This document shows positions 18,761 through 28,237 of a DNA stretch of 64,000 nucleotides, one piece after another. Origin of the DNA: Pseudonocardia sp. EC080619-01 (GTDB lineage Bacteria; Actinomycetota; Actinomycetes; Mycobacteriales; Pseudonocardiaceae); the NCBI RefSeq assembly GCF_001420995.1, contig NZ_CP012184.1, positions 3,580,501 to 3,644,500 on the forward strand. Direction: 5' to 3'. Position numbers and translations under genes: made by a program. The notes beneath the pieces were generated by a model that saw only the letters and a program-made list of their open reading frames with translations, was not told the origin of the DNA and searched no databases. Positions within the stretch are counted from its first letter, which is position 1, and each line of letters starts with the position of its first letter.

Positions 18761-20026
18761 ATGACCGCGGTCCAGGAACCCCCACGCACCGGCCTCCCGG
18801 TCGGGGATCCGGGGTTCCCGCAGGTCGACCTGGCGCTGGTGCAGCTGGCGGTGGAGCAGGCCGCGCACGACGACCTGTCCGGGGTCTCCGAAGCCGAGTT
18901 GATCGATCAGATCCAGCAGCTGGAGTCGGTGCAGCACTCCCTAGCAGCGTTGCAGGCGACTCGGGTGCGGGCGTTCGCGCGGCTCCATGTGGAGAACGGC
19001 ATCGCGGCCGGGCGGACGGATCCGGATCGGTTGCAGCGTGGGGTGGTGGCCCAGGTCGGGTTGGCCTGTCGGGTGTCGCCGACCGAGGCGCGGCGTCGGG
19101 TGAGTACGGCCCGGGATCTGCACGATGGTCTCGATCATGTGCGTGGGCTGTTCGGGGCCGGTGAGTTGAGCTCGGCGAAGGTGGCGGTGGTGGTGGCCGC
19201 GTGTTCGGGTCTGGACCGTGCTGAACGTGCCGCGGTGGATGTTCGTCTGGCTGCGCACGATCTGACCAGGCTCGGTCTGGGCCGGTTGCGTGATCTTGCC
19301 CGCCGCTTCGCCGCCGAGGTCGCACCGGAGAAGTTCCTCGCCCGCGCCGAGTCCGCTCGTGCCGAGCGGCGCGTGACCCTGCGCCCGGCACCGGACGCGA
19401 TGACCTACCTGACCGCCTACCTCCCGGTCGAGCAGGGCGTGGCCTGCCTCGCCGCCCTGAACAAGGCCTTCACCGAGGTGTCGGTGAACCCGGCACCCCT
19501 GACCCGGACCCGCGGTCAGGTCATGGCCGACACCCTCGTCGAACGGGTCACCGGCCAGGTGATGGCGACCGATGTGGGTGTCGAGGTCCAGGTGGTGGTG
19601 CCGGTCGAGGCGCTGCTGGACCCGGAGTCGCCATTGCCGGCGGAGATCCCCGGCCACGGCCCGGTCCCGGTCGAACTCCTCGCCACGGGTGAGGGGCGGA
19701 AGACCCTGCGCCGCCTGGTCACCTCCGACGGTGTCGTGATCGGTGGTGACTCGCGGCAGCGCACCTTCACCGGGCTGCTGGCGCGCCTGGTGCGGGCGCG
19801 GGCGGGGAACCGGTGTACCGAGCCGTACTGCGATGCCCCGGTGCGGCATATCGATCACATCCACCGTGATGCCGAGGGAGGGGCGACCGAGCTCGACAAC
19901 GGGAGGGGTGTGTGCGAGTTCCACAACCACGTCCGCGAGCAGGCCGGGTGGCGGGTCGCCCGCGGCCCCGACGGCGCGGTGCGGACCACGACCCCCACGG
20001 GGCACACCTACCGGGCGCCCGGATGA
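18761..20026 (+). CDS. DUF222 domain / HNH endonuclease (13E12-type)
   Basis: 421-residue protein with an N-terminal DUF222 helical domain (about 20-300) and a C-terminal HNH nuclease motif: Cys-Thr-Glu-Pro-Tyr-Cys, then His-Ile-Asp-His-Ile, then Cys-Glu-Phe-His-Asn-His. This is the REP13E12 family that is multicopy in mycobacteria, where several copies are known LexA targets. The start at 18761 rests on the SOS box and -10 immediately upstream. The frame is open further left, but that would put the box inside the gene. Its role is unknown; mobile or DNA-damage-linked nuclease activity is inferred. Confidence 0.85.
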   Translation: MTAVQEPPRTGLPVGDPGFPQVDLALVQLAVEQAAHDDLSGVSEAELIDQIQQLESVQHSLAALQATRVRAFARLHVENGIAAGRTDPDRLQRGVVAQVGLACRVSPTEARRRVSTARDLHDGLDHVRGLFGAGELSSAKVAVVVAACSGLDRAERAAVDVRLAAHDLTRLGLGRLRDLARRFAAEVAPEKFLARAESARAERRVTLRPAPDAMTYLTAYLPVEQGVACLAALNKAFTEVSVNPAPLTRTRGQVMADTLVERVTGQVMATDVGVEVQVVVPVEALLDPESPLPAEIPGHGPVPVELLATGEGRKTLRRLVTSDGVVIGGDSRQRTFTGLLARLVRARAGNRCTEPYCDAPVRHIDHIHRDAEGGATELDNGRGVCEFHNHVREQAGWRVARGPDGAVRTTTPTGHTYRAPG

Positions 20027-20061
20027 CCGACCTGCGCAGGCCGCGGTGCGGTTCTGCCCGG

Positions 20062-20240
20062 TGATGGCGATGGCCCGGCGATGGCCCGGCGATGGCCACG
20101 GCGATGGTCATGGCGACGGCGTTGGCGTTGGCGTGTCCGCCCGGGCGTTCCCGCACGGGCATCAGGGCCGTCTGATCGGCTGCGCCCTGCCCTGCCCTGC
20201 CCCGCCCCGCCCCGCTCCGCCCTGCCCGCCCCGCCCTGCT
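20062..20240 (+). repeat. Intergenic short tandem repeats
   Basis: The 251-base gap between the two flanking genes holds GATGGCCCGGC twice and a variant (20069-20102), then GATGG/GTTGGC triplet-like runs. From about 20186 to 20240 come alternating CCCTG/CCCCG pentamers. No gene is supportable. Confidence 0.6.
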
Positions 20241-20277
20241 CCACCGCGGACCGGATCTCCTGGCTCGGAGCGGCCCC

Positions 20278-21210
20278 TCAGGCGACCGCAGGCGCGAGGG
20301 GTGCCCGTCGGGCCCGGCGGACGAGGTCGATCGTGAAGACGGCCAGGGCCAGCCACACGAGCACGAACCCGGCCCAGCGGGTCGGTGGCATGGCCTCGCC
20401 GACGACGAGGACGCCCCACAGGAACTGCAGTGTCGGGTTGATGTAGAGGAGTACCCCGAGTGTCGAGAGCGGGAGTCGCCGGGCCGCGGCGCCGTACAGG
20501 AACAGCGGCAGCGCCGTGGCCGGCCCGGCGGAGAGCATCAGCAGCAGGTGCCACGGGCCGAGGGACACGAACGTCCCGCTGCCCGCGGACTCCAGGACGA
20601 GCAGGTAGATCGTCGCCGGGACGAGCAGCACCAGCCCCTCGGCGGTCAGGCTCGTGGCGGCGGGCAGCCGCACCGTGGCCTTGAACAGGCCGTAGATCCC
20701 GAACGAGCCCGCCAGGACCATCGACAGCCAGGGGACCTCGCCGTTGCCGAACGCGATCACCCCGACGGCGACGACCGCCAGGGCGAGCGCCACCCACTGC
20801 ATCGGCCGCAACCGTTCCCGCAGCACGACGACGCCGAGCAGTACCCCCACCAGCGGCGTCATGTAGTAGCCGAGCGCCGCCTCGACGACGCGGCCGACCG
20901 AGACGCCCCAGATGAACATGCCCCAGTTGACGGCGATGAACACCGCGGCCGCCGTCGTCGCACACCAGCCGCGCAGGTCCAGCCGGCGCAGGTCGCCCCA
21001 GCCGCGCAGGACGGTGAGGACGACGGACATGAGCACCGCCGTCCAGACGATGCGGTGGGCGAGCACCTCGACCGGCGCCGCCGGATCGAGCAGCGGCCAG
21101 AACGCCGGGAACAGCCCCCAGATCACGTAGGCGGTGACGCCGGTGGCCAGCCCCTTCGGGTCCAGCTCGTCCCGTTCGGGGGTGGTTCGTTCGGGCGAAT
21201 GTGCCGTCAT
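20278..21210 (-). CDS. rarD: RarD-type EamA/DMT permease
   Basis: 310-residue protein with about ten predicted transmembrane helices and two EamA halves. The N-terminal Gly-Val-Thr-Ala-Tyr-Val-Ile-Trp-Gly-Leu-Phe-Pro and the Leu-Ala-His-Arg-Ile-Val-Trp motif are typical of RarD. The family exports small metabolites across the inner membrane, but no RarD substrate is firmly established. The ATG at 21210 was preferred over the long open frame upstream because it gives the family N-terminus. It is divergent from the next gene. Confidence 0.85.
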   Translation of the reverse strand: MTAHSPERTTPERDELDPKGLATGVTAYVIWGLFPAFWPLLDPAAPVEVLAHRIVWTAVLMSVVLTVLRGWGDLRRLDLRGWCATTAAAVFIAVNWGMFIWGVSVGRVVEAALGYYMTPLVGVLLGVVVLRERLRPMQWVALALAVVAVGVIAFGNGEVPWLSMVLAGSFGIYGLFKATVRLPAATSLTAEGLVLLVPATIYLLVLESAGSGTFVSLGPWHLLLMLSAGPATALPLFLYGAAARRLPLSTLGVLLYINPTLQFLWGVLVVGEAMPPTRWAGFVLVWLALAVFTIDLVRRARRAPLAPAVA

Positions 21211-21370
21211 CGCGTTACCGTTCCGAGCCCCGTCACGGGCACCATGATCCGGTACGGGCACGCGGGCGCGCGACCGGCTTACCGGCACGCACGATCCGTG
21301 ATACCGATACCAGGCACGTGCGCTACCGAGGAACAGCGCCGGGGAACACCCGGCGGACGGAGGTCCGGTC

Positions 21371-22585
21371 ATGGGCTGGATGTGGGTACTGCTCGCGGTC
21401 GTCGTCGTTCTCGTGGTGGCCGGGCTCGTCGTGGTCCGGGCACGGGGGCGGAACGCCGGCCCGGACGACGCCGTCACGGCGGAGACGTCCGGTGACGCCG
21501 GTCCGGGCGGTGCGGAGCCGGACCCCCGCGCGCACACGCCGACGCCGGACGCCGAGCCTCCGGGGGACGGCACGGACGACGCGTCTCCGTCCGCGGTGGA
21601 CCGGTCGGCCGGGCCCGCGACCGTGACGGCGACGGCGGGGGAGTGGTCCGTGGACCACGGTCCCGGCGCCGGGGCAGGACCGGGCGGAGCCGCGAGTCCG
21701 TCCACCTCCGTGACGGAGAACGAGGGGGAGATCTCCGCCGCGACGCCGGAGATCGCGACGCCGGAGATCGCGACGCCGGAGATCGCGACGCCGGAGATCG
21801 CGACGCCGGAGATCGCGACGCCGGAGACCGCGACGCCGGAGATCGCGACGCCGGAGACCGCGACGCCGGAGACCGCGGCCCCGATCGCCGTGGACGGGGA
21901 CGCCACGGACCCGGATGCCGCGGGTCCCGACGACGCCGCCCAGGGTGCCGCCGTCCCGGACGCCGTTGGTCCCGATGCGGCCCCGACCGCCACCGGCTCG
22001 GACGTCACGAACCCGAACGCTGCCGCCCCTGACGCCGCGCATGCGGACACCGCGGCCCCGGAGACCGGGGCGGCCGGAACCGCCACCTCCCGCACCGCGG
22101 ACGACGGCGAGGGCGCCCCCGTCTCGATCCCGCGGCAGCAGGACGGCACCACCGACGACGCGGAACCGTCCGGCCGCCACGCCCTGCGCGACGGCGTCGC
22201 ACCGCAGCCGCTCCCGGATCTCGACCTGTCCGAGGAGCCGGCCCCGCCGGAGCCCGTGACGGCGTCGTCCCGGACGGGGAGGCCGTCGTCCGGCGGGTCG
22301 GCGCTCGCCGCCCTGGACTCCCGGCTCATCGGGCCGGCCGCGGCGTCCGACCCGGTTCCCGAGGGATCGCGCCCGGGCCCGTTCCCCGGATCGGTCCTGG
22401 CGCCCACGGACGGCGCCGAGCCGCCGGAGTCCCACCGGGTCAAGGTGCACAGCGGATCCCGGCGGTTCCACACGACGGAGTCCCCGTACTACGTGCGCAC
22501 CCGCGCCGACCTGTACTTCACCGCGGAGGACGACGCCCGTGCCGCCGGCTTCATCGCCTGGCACGAGCGACCCGGATCCCGCTGA
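21371..22585 (+). CDS. Membrane-anchored repeat protein with C-terminal sunset-like domain
   Basis: 404 residues. One transmembrane helix (about 4-22) is followed by a long acidic, Ala/Pro/Thr-rich, probably disordered linker. Nine Ala-Thr-Pro-Glu-(Ile/Thr) pentapeptides occupy residues 124-168. The last 45 or so residues contain the pattern Lys-Val-His..Phe-His-Thr-X-Glu-Ser-Pro-Tyr-Tyr..Arg-Thr, then Ala-Gly-Phe, which resembles the sunset domain of actinobacterial ArfC-like channel accessory proteins. Function is unknown; a role at the envelope is inferred. GGAGGT precedes the ATG. Confidence 0.7.
   Translation: MGWMWVLLAVVVVLVVAGLVVVRARGRNAGPDDAVTAETSGDAGPGGAEPDPRAHTPTPDAEPPGDGTDDASPSAVDRSAGPATVTATAGEWSVDHGPGAGAGPGGAASPSTSVTENEGEISAATPEIATPEIATPEIATPEIATPEIATPETATPEIATPETATPETAAPIAVDGDATDPDAAGPDDAAQGAAVPDAVGPDAAPTATGSDVTNPNAAAPDAAHADTAAPETGAAGTATSRTADDGEGAPVSIPRQQDGTTDDAEPSGRHALRDGVAPQPLPDLDLSEEPAPPEPVTASSRTGRPSSGGSALAALDSRLIGPAAASDPVPEGSRPGPFPGSVLAPTDGAEPPESHRVKVHSGSRRFHTTESPYYVRTRADLYFTAEDDARAAGFIAWHERPGSR
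21740..21874 (+). repeat. In-frame 15-bp minisatellite, nine copies
   Basis: Nine contiguous units of GCGACGCCGGAGATC, three of them ending in GACC, encode Ala-Thr-Pro-Glu-(Ile/Thr). The units keep frame, so slippage would change linker length without disrupting the protein. Confidence 0.95.
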
Positions 22586-22602
22586 CCGCCACCGCGGCAA
22601 CT

Positions 22603-22645
22603 CGACGACGGCCCCGGCACTCGTGGAGCGCCGGGGCCGTCGTCG
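22603..22645. terminator. Bidirectional terminator hairpin
   Basis: A perfect 16-bp stem (22603-22618 with 22630-22645) and an 11-base loop lie between the converging 3' ends of the sunset-like gene and korB. It can serve both transcripts. Confidence 0.8.
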
Positions 22646-22657
22646 TCGTGACCTGTC

Positions 22658-23743
22658 CTAGATGATCGTCCAGGTGTCGCGGCCGTTGAGCAGGGCCTGC
22701 AGGTCGGCGCTGCCGGCCTGGCCGCCCTCGTGGACCGCGGTGGCTTCCTCGACCTGGGCGCGGGCGGCGTCGTCGTAGGTGGTGCGGGCGACGTCGCGGA
22801 ACACGCCGGTGACGGTGTGGGTCAGGTCCTGGTCCGACAGGCGGGACAGGGCGAACGCGAGCTCGTGGTCGGTCGCGTCGTGGACGACGATCTCCGAGGC
22901 GTCGACCGTGGCGGCCTCGACGACCTTCAGCCCGAACCCGGACCGGACGACGGCGTGGGTGCCGAGCCCGTCGTCGCCCTCGGCGCCGAACCGGATCGGC
23001 TCGCCGTGGGTGACGGGGACGAGACGGTTCTCGTTCTGGCCCTTGCGCAGGACGTCGAAGCTGCCGTCGTTGAAGATCGGGCAGTCCTGGAAGATCTCGA
23101 CCAGCGCGGAGCCGCGGTGCTCGGCGGCGGCCTGGAGCACGGCCTGCAGGCTCTTGCGGTCGGAGTCCAGCGCCCGGCCGACGAACGACGCCTCGGCGCC
23201 CAGTGCCAGCGAGATCGGGTTGAACGGGTGGTCCACCGATCCCATCGGCGTGGACTTGGTGACCTTCCCGACCTCGGAGGTCGGGGAGTACTGGCCCTTC
23301 GTCAGCCCGTAGATCCGGTTGTTGAACAGCAGGATCTTGATGTTGACGTTGCGGCGCAGCGCGTGGATCAGGTGGTTGCCGCCGATCGACAGCGCGTCGC
23401 CGTCGCCGGTGACGACCCAGACCGACAGGTCGGGGCGCGTGGTGGCCAGACCGGTGGCGATCGTCGGGGCGCGGCCGTGGATGGAGTGCATCCCGTAGGT
23501 GTTGAGGTAGTACGGGAAGCGGCTCGAGCAGCCGATGCCCGAGACGAACACCGTGTTCTCGCGCTTGATGCCCAGGGTGGGCAGGAACTGGCGGACCGCG
23601 GCGAGCACGGCGTAGTCACCGCAGCCGGGGCACCAGCGGACCTCCTGGTCGGAGGTGTAGTCCTTCGCGGTCTGCTTGGCGTCGGTGGTGGGGACGCCGT
23701 CGAGTCCGCCGATCGAGGGCAGACCCAGGTCGGTGGCGCTCAT
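22658..23743 (-). CDS. korB: 2-oxoacid:ferredoxin oxidoreductase, beta subunit
   Basis: 361-residue thiamine-diphosphate-binding subunit. Cys-Pro-Gly-Cys (38-41) and Gly-Cys-Ser-Ser (71-74) supply Fe-S or cofactor-region cysteines, and GDGD at 113-116 starts the TPP/Mg motif. With KorA it converts 2-oxoglutarate (KGOR) or a similar 2-oxoacid to the acyl-CoA, reducing ferredoxin. The start at 23743 overlaps the korA stop (ATGA). The frame is open upstream, but only this ATG gives the family N-terminus. Confidence 0.93.
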   Translation of the reverse strand: MSATDLGLPSIGGLDGVPTTDAKQTAKDYTSDQEVRWCPGCGDYAVLAAVRQFLPTLGIKRENTVFVSGIGCSSRFPYYLNTYGMHSIHGRAPTIATGLATTRPDLSVWVVTGDGDALSIGGNHLIHALRRNVNIKILLFNNRIYGLTKGQYSPTSEVGKVTKSTPMGSVDHPFNPISLALGAEASFVGRALDSDRKSLQAVLQAAAEHRGSALVEIFQDCPIFNDGSFDVLRKGQNENRLVPVTHGEPIRFGAEGDDGLGTHAVVRSGFGLKVVEAATVDASEIVVHDATDHELAFALSRLSDQDLTHTVTGVFRDVARTTYDDAARAQVEEATAVHEGGQAGSADLQALLNGRDTWTII

Positions 23744-25674
23744 GCCTGCGCTCCAGTGATCGCTGTGGTGCCGGGGCCGGTGGCCGACTCCGGGTGCTTG
23801 CCGGTGAGGTAGTCCAGGAACACGTCCTGCAGCTCCTCGGCGCCGAAGGGCAGCCCGGCCACCTTGGTGTAGCTCTTGACGTCGACCAGGTGCTCGGCGC
23901 GCAGCAGCATCGCGAGCTGCCCGAGGTTCATCTCCGGGCACAGCACCGTGCGGTAGGCGCCGAGGACCTCGCCGAGGTTGGCCGGCATCGGGTTGAGGTT
24001 GCGCAGGTGCGCGGTCGCGACCGAGTGGCCGAGCTTGCGCACCCGCCGTGCGGCGGCGTTGATCGGGCCGTAGGTCGAACCCCACCCGATGACGAGCACG
24101 TCGGCGTCACCGTCGGGGTCGTCCACGGCCAGGTCGGGCACCTCGACGCCGTCGATCTTGGCCTGGCGCAGCCGGACCATGCGGTCGTGGTTGTCCGGGT
24201 CGTAGGAGATCGAACCGCGGCCGTCGGCCTTCTCCAGGCCACCGACCCGGTGCTCCAGCCCCGCGGTGCCCGGGATCGCCCACGGCCGCGCCAGGGTCTC
24301 CGGGTCACGCAGGTAGGGCCAGAACTCGCCGGAGCCGTCCGGGGCGTTCGGCTCGGTCGCGAACCCGGGGTCGACCGTGGGCAGCGACTCGACGTCGGGG
24401 ATCTTCCACGGCTCGGAGCCGTTGGCCAGCGCCCCGTCCGACAGCAGCATCACCGGCGTCCGGTACTTCACCGCGATCGCGGCGGCCTCCACCGCGGCGA
24501 TGAAGCAGTCACCGGGCGTGCAGGGCGCGATCACCGGCAGCGGTGCCTCGCCGTTGCGGCCGTGCAGGGCCTGCAACAGGTCGGCCTGCTCGGTCTTGGT
24601 CGGCAGCCCGGTCGACGGGCCGCCGCGCTGGACGTCGATCACCAGCAGCGGCAGCTCCAGGGCCACCGCCAGGCCGACGGTCTCGGCCTTGAGCGCCACA
24701 CCCGGACCGGAGGTGGTGGTCACGCCCAGCGCGCCGCCGAAGCTCGCCCCGAGCGCGGCACCGACACCGGAGATCTCGTCCTCGGCCTGGAAGGTGGTGA
24801 CCCCGAACGACTTGTGCTTGGACAGCTCGTGCAGCACGTCCGAGGCCGGGGTGATCGGGTAGGTGCCCAGGAACACCGGCAGGCTCGTGGTCTGCCCGGC
24901 GGCGACGATCCCGTAGGCCAGCGCGGCGTTGCCGGTGATCTGGCGGTAGGTGCCCGGGTCCAGCTTCGCCGGCGCGACCTCGTAGGTCACCGCGAACGCC
25001 TCGGTCGTCTCGCCATAGGCGTGCCCGGCGCGGAACGCCAGCACGTTCGCCTCGGCGATGTCGGGCTTCTTCGCGAACTTCTCCCGCAGGAACCGCTCGG
25101 TCGACTCGCTCGGCCGGTGGTACATCCAGGACAGGAGCCCGAGCGCAAACATGTTCTTCGCCCGCTCGGCGTCCTTCTTCGACAGCCCGGTCTCCTCCAG
25201 CGCCCCGCGGGTCAGGGTCGCCATCGCGACCCCGTGCACGGCGTAGGGCTCCAGGGAGTCGTCCTCGAGCGGGTTCGCCTCGTACCCGACCTTGGTCAGG
25301 TTCCGCTTGGTGAACTCGTCGGTGTTGACGATCACGACGCCGCCGTGCGGCAGGTCGCCGATGTTCGCCTTCAGCGCCGCCGGGTTCATCGCGACCAGCA
25401 CGTCCGGGCGGTCACCCGGGGTGAGGATGTCGTAGTTCGCGAAGTGCAGCTGGAACGAGCTGACCCCGGGCAGCGTCCCGGCAGGTGCCCGGATCTCGGC
25501 CGGGAAGTTCGGCAGGGTCGACAGGTCGTTGCCGAAGTTGGCCGTCTCCGAGGTGAAACGGTCACCGGTGAGCTGCATCCCGTCACCGGAGTCACCCGCG
25601 AACCGGATCACCACCCGATCGCGCTGGACGACCTCGGAGTCACGAGCCTCGACAGGGGTGTCGCTGGTGGTCAT
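23740..25674 (-). CDS. korA: 2-oxoacid:ferredoxin oxidoreductase, gamma-alpha fusion subunit
   Basis: 644-residue fused subunit. The gamma domain (about 15-200, beginning [10 protein letters not shown]) is followed by the alpha domain with Tyr-Pro-Ile-Thr-Pro-Ala-Ser near 270. This gamma-alpha plus beta architecture is the actinobacterial KorAB form, which can supply succinyl-CoA in a TCA route using ferredoxin. The 126-base gap to the next gene should contain its promoter; nothing decisive is visible there. Confidence 0.93.
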   Translation of the reverse strand: MTTSDTPVEARDSEVVQRDRVVIRFAGDSGDGMQLTGDRFTSETANFGNDLSTLPNFPAEIRAPAGTLPGVSSFQLHFANYDILTPGDRPDVLVAMNPAALKANIGDLPHGGVVIVNTDEFTKRNLTKVGYEANPLEDDSLEPYAVHGVAMATLTRGALEETGLSKKDAERAKNMFALGLLSWMYHRPSESTERFLREKFAKKPDIAEANVLAFRAGHAYGETTEAFAVTYEVAPAKLDPGTYRQITGNAALAYGIVAAGQTTSLPVFLGTYPITPASDVLHELSKHKSFGVTTFQAEDEISGVGAALGASFGGALGVTTTSGPGVALKAETVGLAVALELPLLVIDVQRGGPSTGLPTKTEQADLLQALHGRNGEAPLPVIAPCTPGDCFIAAVEAAAIAVKYRTPVMLLSDGALANGSEPWKIPDVESLPTVDPGFATEPNAPDGSGEFWPYLRDPETLARPWAIPGTAGLEHRVGGLEKADGRGSISYDPDNHDRMVRLRQAKIDGVEVPDLAVDDPDGDADVLVIGWGSTYGPINAAARRVRKLGHSVATAHLRNLNPMPANLGEVLGAYRTVLCPEMNLGQLAMLLRAEHLVDVKSYTKVAGLPFGAEELQDVFLDYLTGKHPESATGPGTTAITGAQA

Positions 25675-25800
25675 GGGCAGATCGGCCCCCGGTTCCGTCG
25701 GAAGTGCGGTGCTAAGTCGAGGTTAACTGCCGGTTCGCAACGACGTCCCGTCGCCCTGTCGCACGTCACAGGGGTTCGTGCGTCGCCGGAGTGAGTCCGG

Positions 25801-26562
25801 TCACTTCTTGCTGATCTTCTTCTGCAGTGCGGCGACGCGCTCGGCGAACGCCTCGGTGTGCACCGTCTCGGCCTGGGCCCGGACCTCGATGTCGGTGGCG
25901 TCGGCGTGCGCGTCGAGCCGGGACGTCACCCGCATGGTGGCCTTCGTCGTCGTGATGAGGTCCCGCGGCGCCGCCGCCGCGCGCCCCGCCAGCTCCATCG
26001 CACCGGCGCGCAGGTCCTCGTCGGTGTCGTAGGCGCGCCACGCGAGGCCCACCCGTTCGGCGTCCCGTGCGTCGAGGACGTCGCCGAACAGTGTCATCGC
26101 CGCGTTCCCCTGCGCGCCCAGTGCGCGGTGCGCCATCCATGTGTACCCGCCGCCGGGGTGCAGGCCCAACTGCATGAAGCGGACGTCGAACCTCGCGGTG
26201 GGCCCGGCGAGCCGGACGTCGCAGGCCAGCGCCAGGTTGATCCCGGCCCCGACGGCGGCACCGTTCACCGCGGCGAGGGTCGGCAGCGGCGACGCCGCGA
26301 TGGCGAGGAAGCCCGAGTAGACGCGCCGCAGCGTCTCCGGGTCGGCCTCCTGCAGCTCCGCGAGGTCGCCCCCGGCACAGAACGCCGGCGGCTCGCCGGT
26401 GACGACGATCGCGCCGACGTCCCGGTTCGCGTTCGCCGCGTCGACGGCCTCGACGAGCCTCCCGGAGAGCTCCAGGTTGAGCGCGTTCCGTCGCGCCGGG
26501 TTCGACACGGTGAGCACCGCGACGCCGTCGGTGATCTCGGTCCGGACCTCGATGTCGCTCAT
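25801..26562 (-). CDS. Enoyl-CoA hydratase/isomerase-family protein (catalytic Glu pair replaced)
   Basis: 253-residue crotonase-fold protein. The CoA/oxyanion segments Phe-Cys-Ala-Gly-Gly-Asp-Leu (61-67) and Gly-Ala-Ala-Val-Gly-Ala-Gly are present. The two glutamates of classical hydratases (Cys-Glu-Leu-Ala and Gln-Pro-Glu) are replaced: these positions read Ile-Asn-Leu-Ala and Asp-Val-Arg-Phe. Hydration by the textbook mechanism is therefore unlikely, and another crotonase activity is possible. The ATG at 26562 gives the family N-terminus; an upstream ATG would add 24 unrelated residues. Confidence 0.8.
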   Translation of the reverse strand: MSDIEVRTEITDGVAVLTVSNPARRNALNLELSGRLVEAVDAANANRDVGAIVVTGEPPAFCAGGDLAELQEADPETLRRVYSGFLAIAASPLPTLAAVNGAAVGAGINLALACDVRLAGPTARFDVRFMQLGLHPGGGYTWMAHRALGAQGNAAMTLFGDVLDARDAERVGLAWRAYDTDEDLRAGAMELAGRAAAAPRDLITTTKATMRVTSRLDAHADATDIEVRAQAETVHTEAFAERVAALQKKISKK

Positions 26563-26710
26563 GCCACGGATCATCCACGCCGGAACGGCGGGCTGCACCC
26601 GTCGGGTTCCGGGGAGCGGGACGCCGTGGGTCACACCTCGGAACGTTGCGCCCGGTTCGCCCGTTCACCCGGTGAACCCCCACAGGACCGCACGGAGAGG
26701 TGAGGGCGGC

Positions 26711-27568
26711 GTGCACAGCCACATGAACGGTCTGAAGACGGCCGTGCTCCTCGGCGCGATGAGCGCCCTGATCATCGCGATCGGCGGGGTGATCGGCAGT
26801 CGCGGCGGCCTGGTCGTCGCCGTCGTGATCGCGTTCGCGATGAACGGCTGGGCCTACTTCAACTCGGCGAAGCTGGCGCTGCGCTCGATGCACGCCCAGC
26901 CGGTCACCGAGGCCGAGTACCCCCAGCTGTTCCGCGTGGTCCGCGAGCTCAGCCAGCGTGCGCGCCAGCCGATGCCCGCGCTCTACATCAGCCCGACCGA
27001 TGCCCCGAACGCGTTCGCCACCGGCCGCAACCCGCGCAACGCCGCGGTGTGCGTGACCACGGGCCTGATGCAGCTGCTCGACGAGCGGGAGCTGCGCGCG
27101 GTGCTGGGGCACGAGCTCAGCCACGTCTACAACCGCGACATCCTGATCTCGTCGGTGGCCGGTGCGATGGCCTCCGCGGTGTCCTTCATCGCGAACATGG
27201 CCATGTTCAGCTCGCTGTTCGGCGGTGGCGACGAGGACCGGCCGAACCCGATCGCGATCATCCTCGTCGCGATGCTCGGGCCGATCGCCGCCGGCGTCGT
27301 GCAGATGGCGGTCAGCCGGTCCCGGGAGTACCAGGCCGACGCCTCCGGTGCCGAGCTGACCGGCGACCCGCTGGCGCTGGCGTCGGCGCTGCACAAGCTC
27401 AAGTACGGGACGGCCGCGGCGCCGCTGCCGCCGGACCCGCGGCTCACCTCGCAGTCGCACCTGATGATCGCCAACCCGTTCCGGCCCGGCGAGAAGGCCG
27501 CGCGCTGGTTCTCCACGCACCCGCCGATCGAGGACCGGATCGCGCGCCTGCAGGCGATGGTCCGCTGA
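26711..27568 (+). CDS. htpX: HtpX-type membrane zinc metalloprotease
   Basis: 285-residue M48-family protease. The zinc site HELSH is at 134-138 with Glu206 (Ser-Arg-Glu-Tyr-Gln-Ala-Asp) as third ligand. Two N-terminal and two central hydrophobic helices anchor it, with the active site facing the cytoplasm. The family removes misfolded membrane proteins. GTG 26711 is preferred because GGAGAGG lies ten bases upstream; ATG 26723 would be too far from it. Confidence 0.93.
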   Translation: MHSHMNGLKTAVLLGAMSALIIAIGGVIGSRGGLVVAVVIAFAMNGWAYFNSAKLALRSMHAQPVTEAEYPQLFRVVRELSQRARQPMPALYISPTDAPNAFATGRNPRNAAVCVTTGLMQLLDERELRAVLGHELSHVYNRDILISSVAGAMASAVSFIANMAMFSSLFGGGDEDRPNPIAIILVAMLGPIAAGVVQMAVSRSREYQADASGAELTGDPLALASALHKLKYGTAAAPLPPDPRLTSQSHLMIANPFRPGEKAARWFSTHPPIEDRIARLQAMVR

Positions 27569-27663
27569 TGCCGGACCCGGCGGAGGTCGCGAATTCGTAA
27601 CGGTCCGGGGGTTCGCGGGCGATGTAGTGGGAGAGCAGAGCTCCCCCTGCAGAAGAGGACCCG

Positions 27664-28218
27664 ATGAGCGAGACCCCGTCCCGCAAGCCCCGGCACGCGC
27701 TGTCGGACACCGGACCGGCCGTGCCGACCCAGGGCGGCCCCCGGGACGACGAGCCGGCAGGTGTCCGGGCGGACGTCCCCGAGCAGCAGGCGTGGTCCCC
27801 GGCGGAGGACCGCGCGGAGCGCGTCGAGGTACCGGCCCGGCCGGACGTGCAGGCGACGGGCGACGCCCCGGCCGTGCCGCAGCCCGCGCCCGCCGGTGAC
27901 GAGCTGTTCACCCCGCACGCGGGCGATCCGGCCGACGAGGCCCCGACCCAGGCGCTGCCGGTGATCCCGCGTCCACGCGACGACCGGGCCTCCTGGCGCG
28001 GTCCCCACGCGGTCGCGCAGCTGCCGGAGCCGTTCCGGCCCGCCCCCGTGCGCGGCACGACGGCGACCGTGCTGCCGTCGTCGGTGCGGCCGGTGCTGCC
28101 TGCCGTCCTGGGCGCGGCGACGGCGATCGTGCTGGCCCTCGGCGTCGTCGCCGGGGTGAACGGTGCGCCGGATCCCGCTCCGGCACCCGCACCGCCCGCA
28201 CCGGTGTCCGGCCCCTGA
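27664..28218 (+). CDS. Hypothetical Pro-rich protein with C-terminal membrane helix
   Basis: 184 residues, no family recognised. The first 140 are hydrophilic and rich in Pro, Ala, Asp and Arg. A single hydrophobic helix (about 143-165) is followed by a short Pro/Ala tail, suggesting a tail-anchored membrane protein. The ATG has a purine-rich AGAGGA region upstream. It ends 19 bases before the amidase start. Confidence 0.6.
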   Translation: MSETPSRKPRHALSDTGPAVPTQGGPRDDEPAGVRADVPEQQAWSPAEDRAERVEVPARPDVQATGDAPAVPQPAPAGDELFTPHAGDPADEAPTQALPVIPRPRDDRASWRGPHAVAQLPEPFRPAPVRGTTATVLPSSVRPVLPAVLGAATAIVLALGVVAGVNGAPDPAPAPAPPAPVSGP

Positions 28219-28237
28219 TCCGTGCTTCGATCCCCGT

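Noticed and set aside
21323..22600. Minus-strand Ser-Gly-Val-Ala-Ile repeat protein
   Set aside because: It is the antisense reading of the 15-bp minisatellite; the plus-strand gene has a ribosome site, membrane helix and folded C-terminus.
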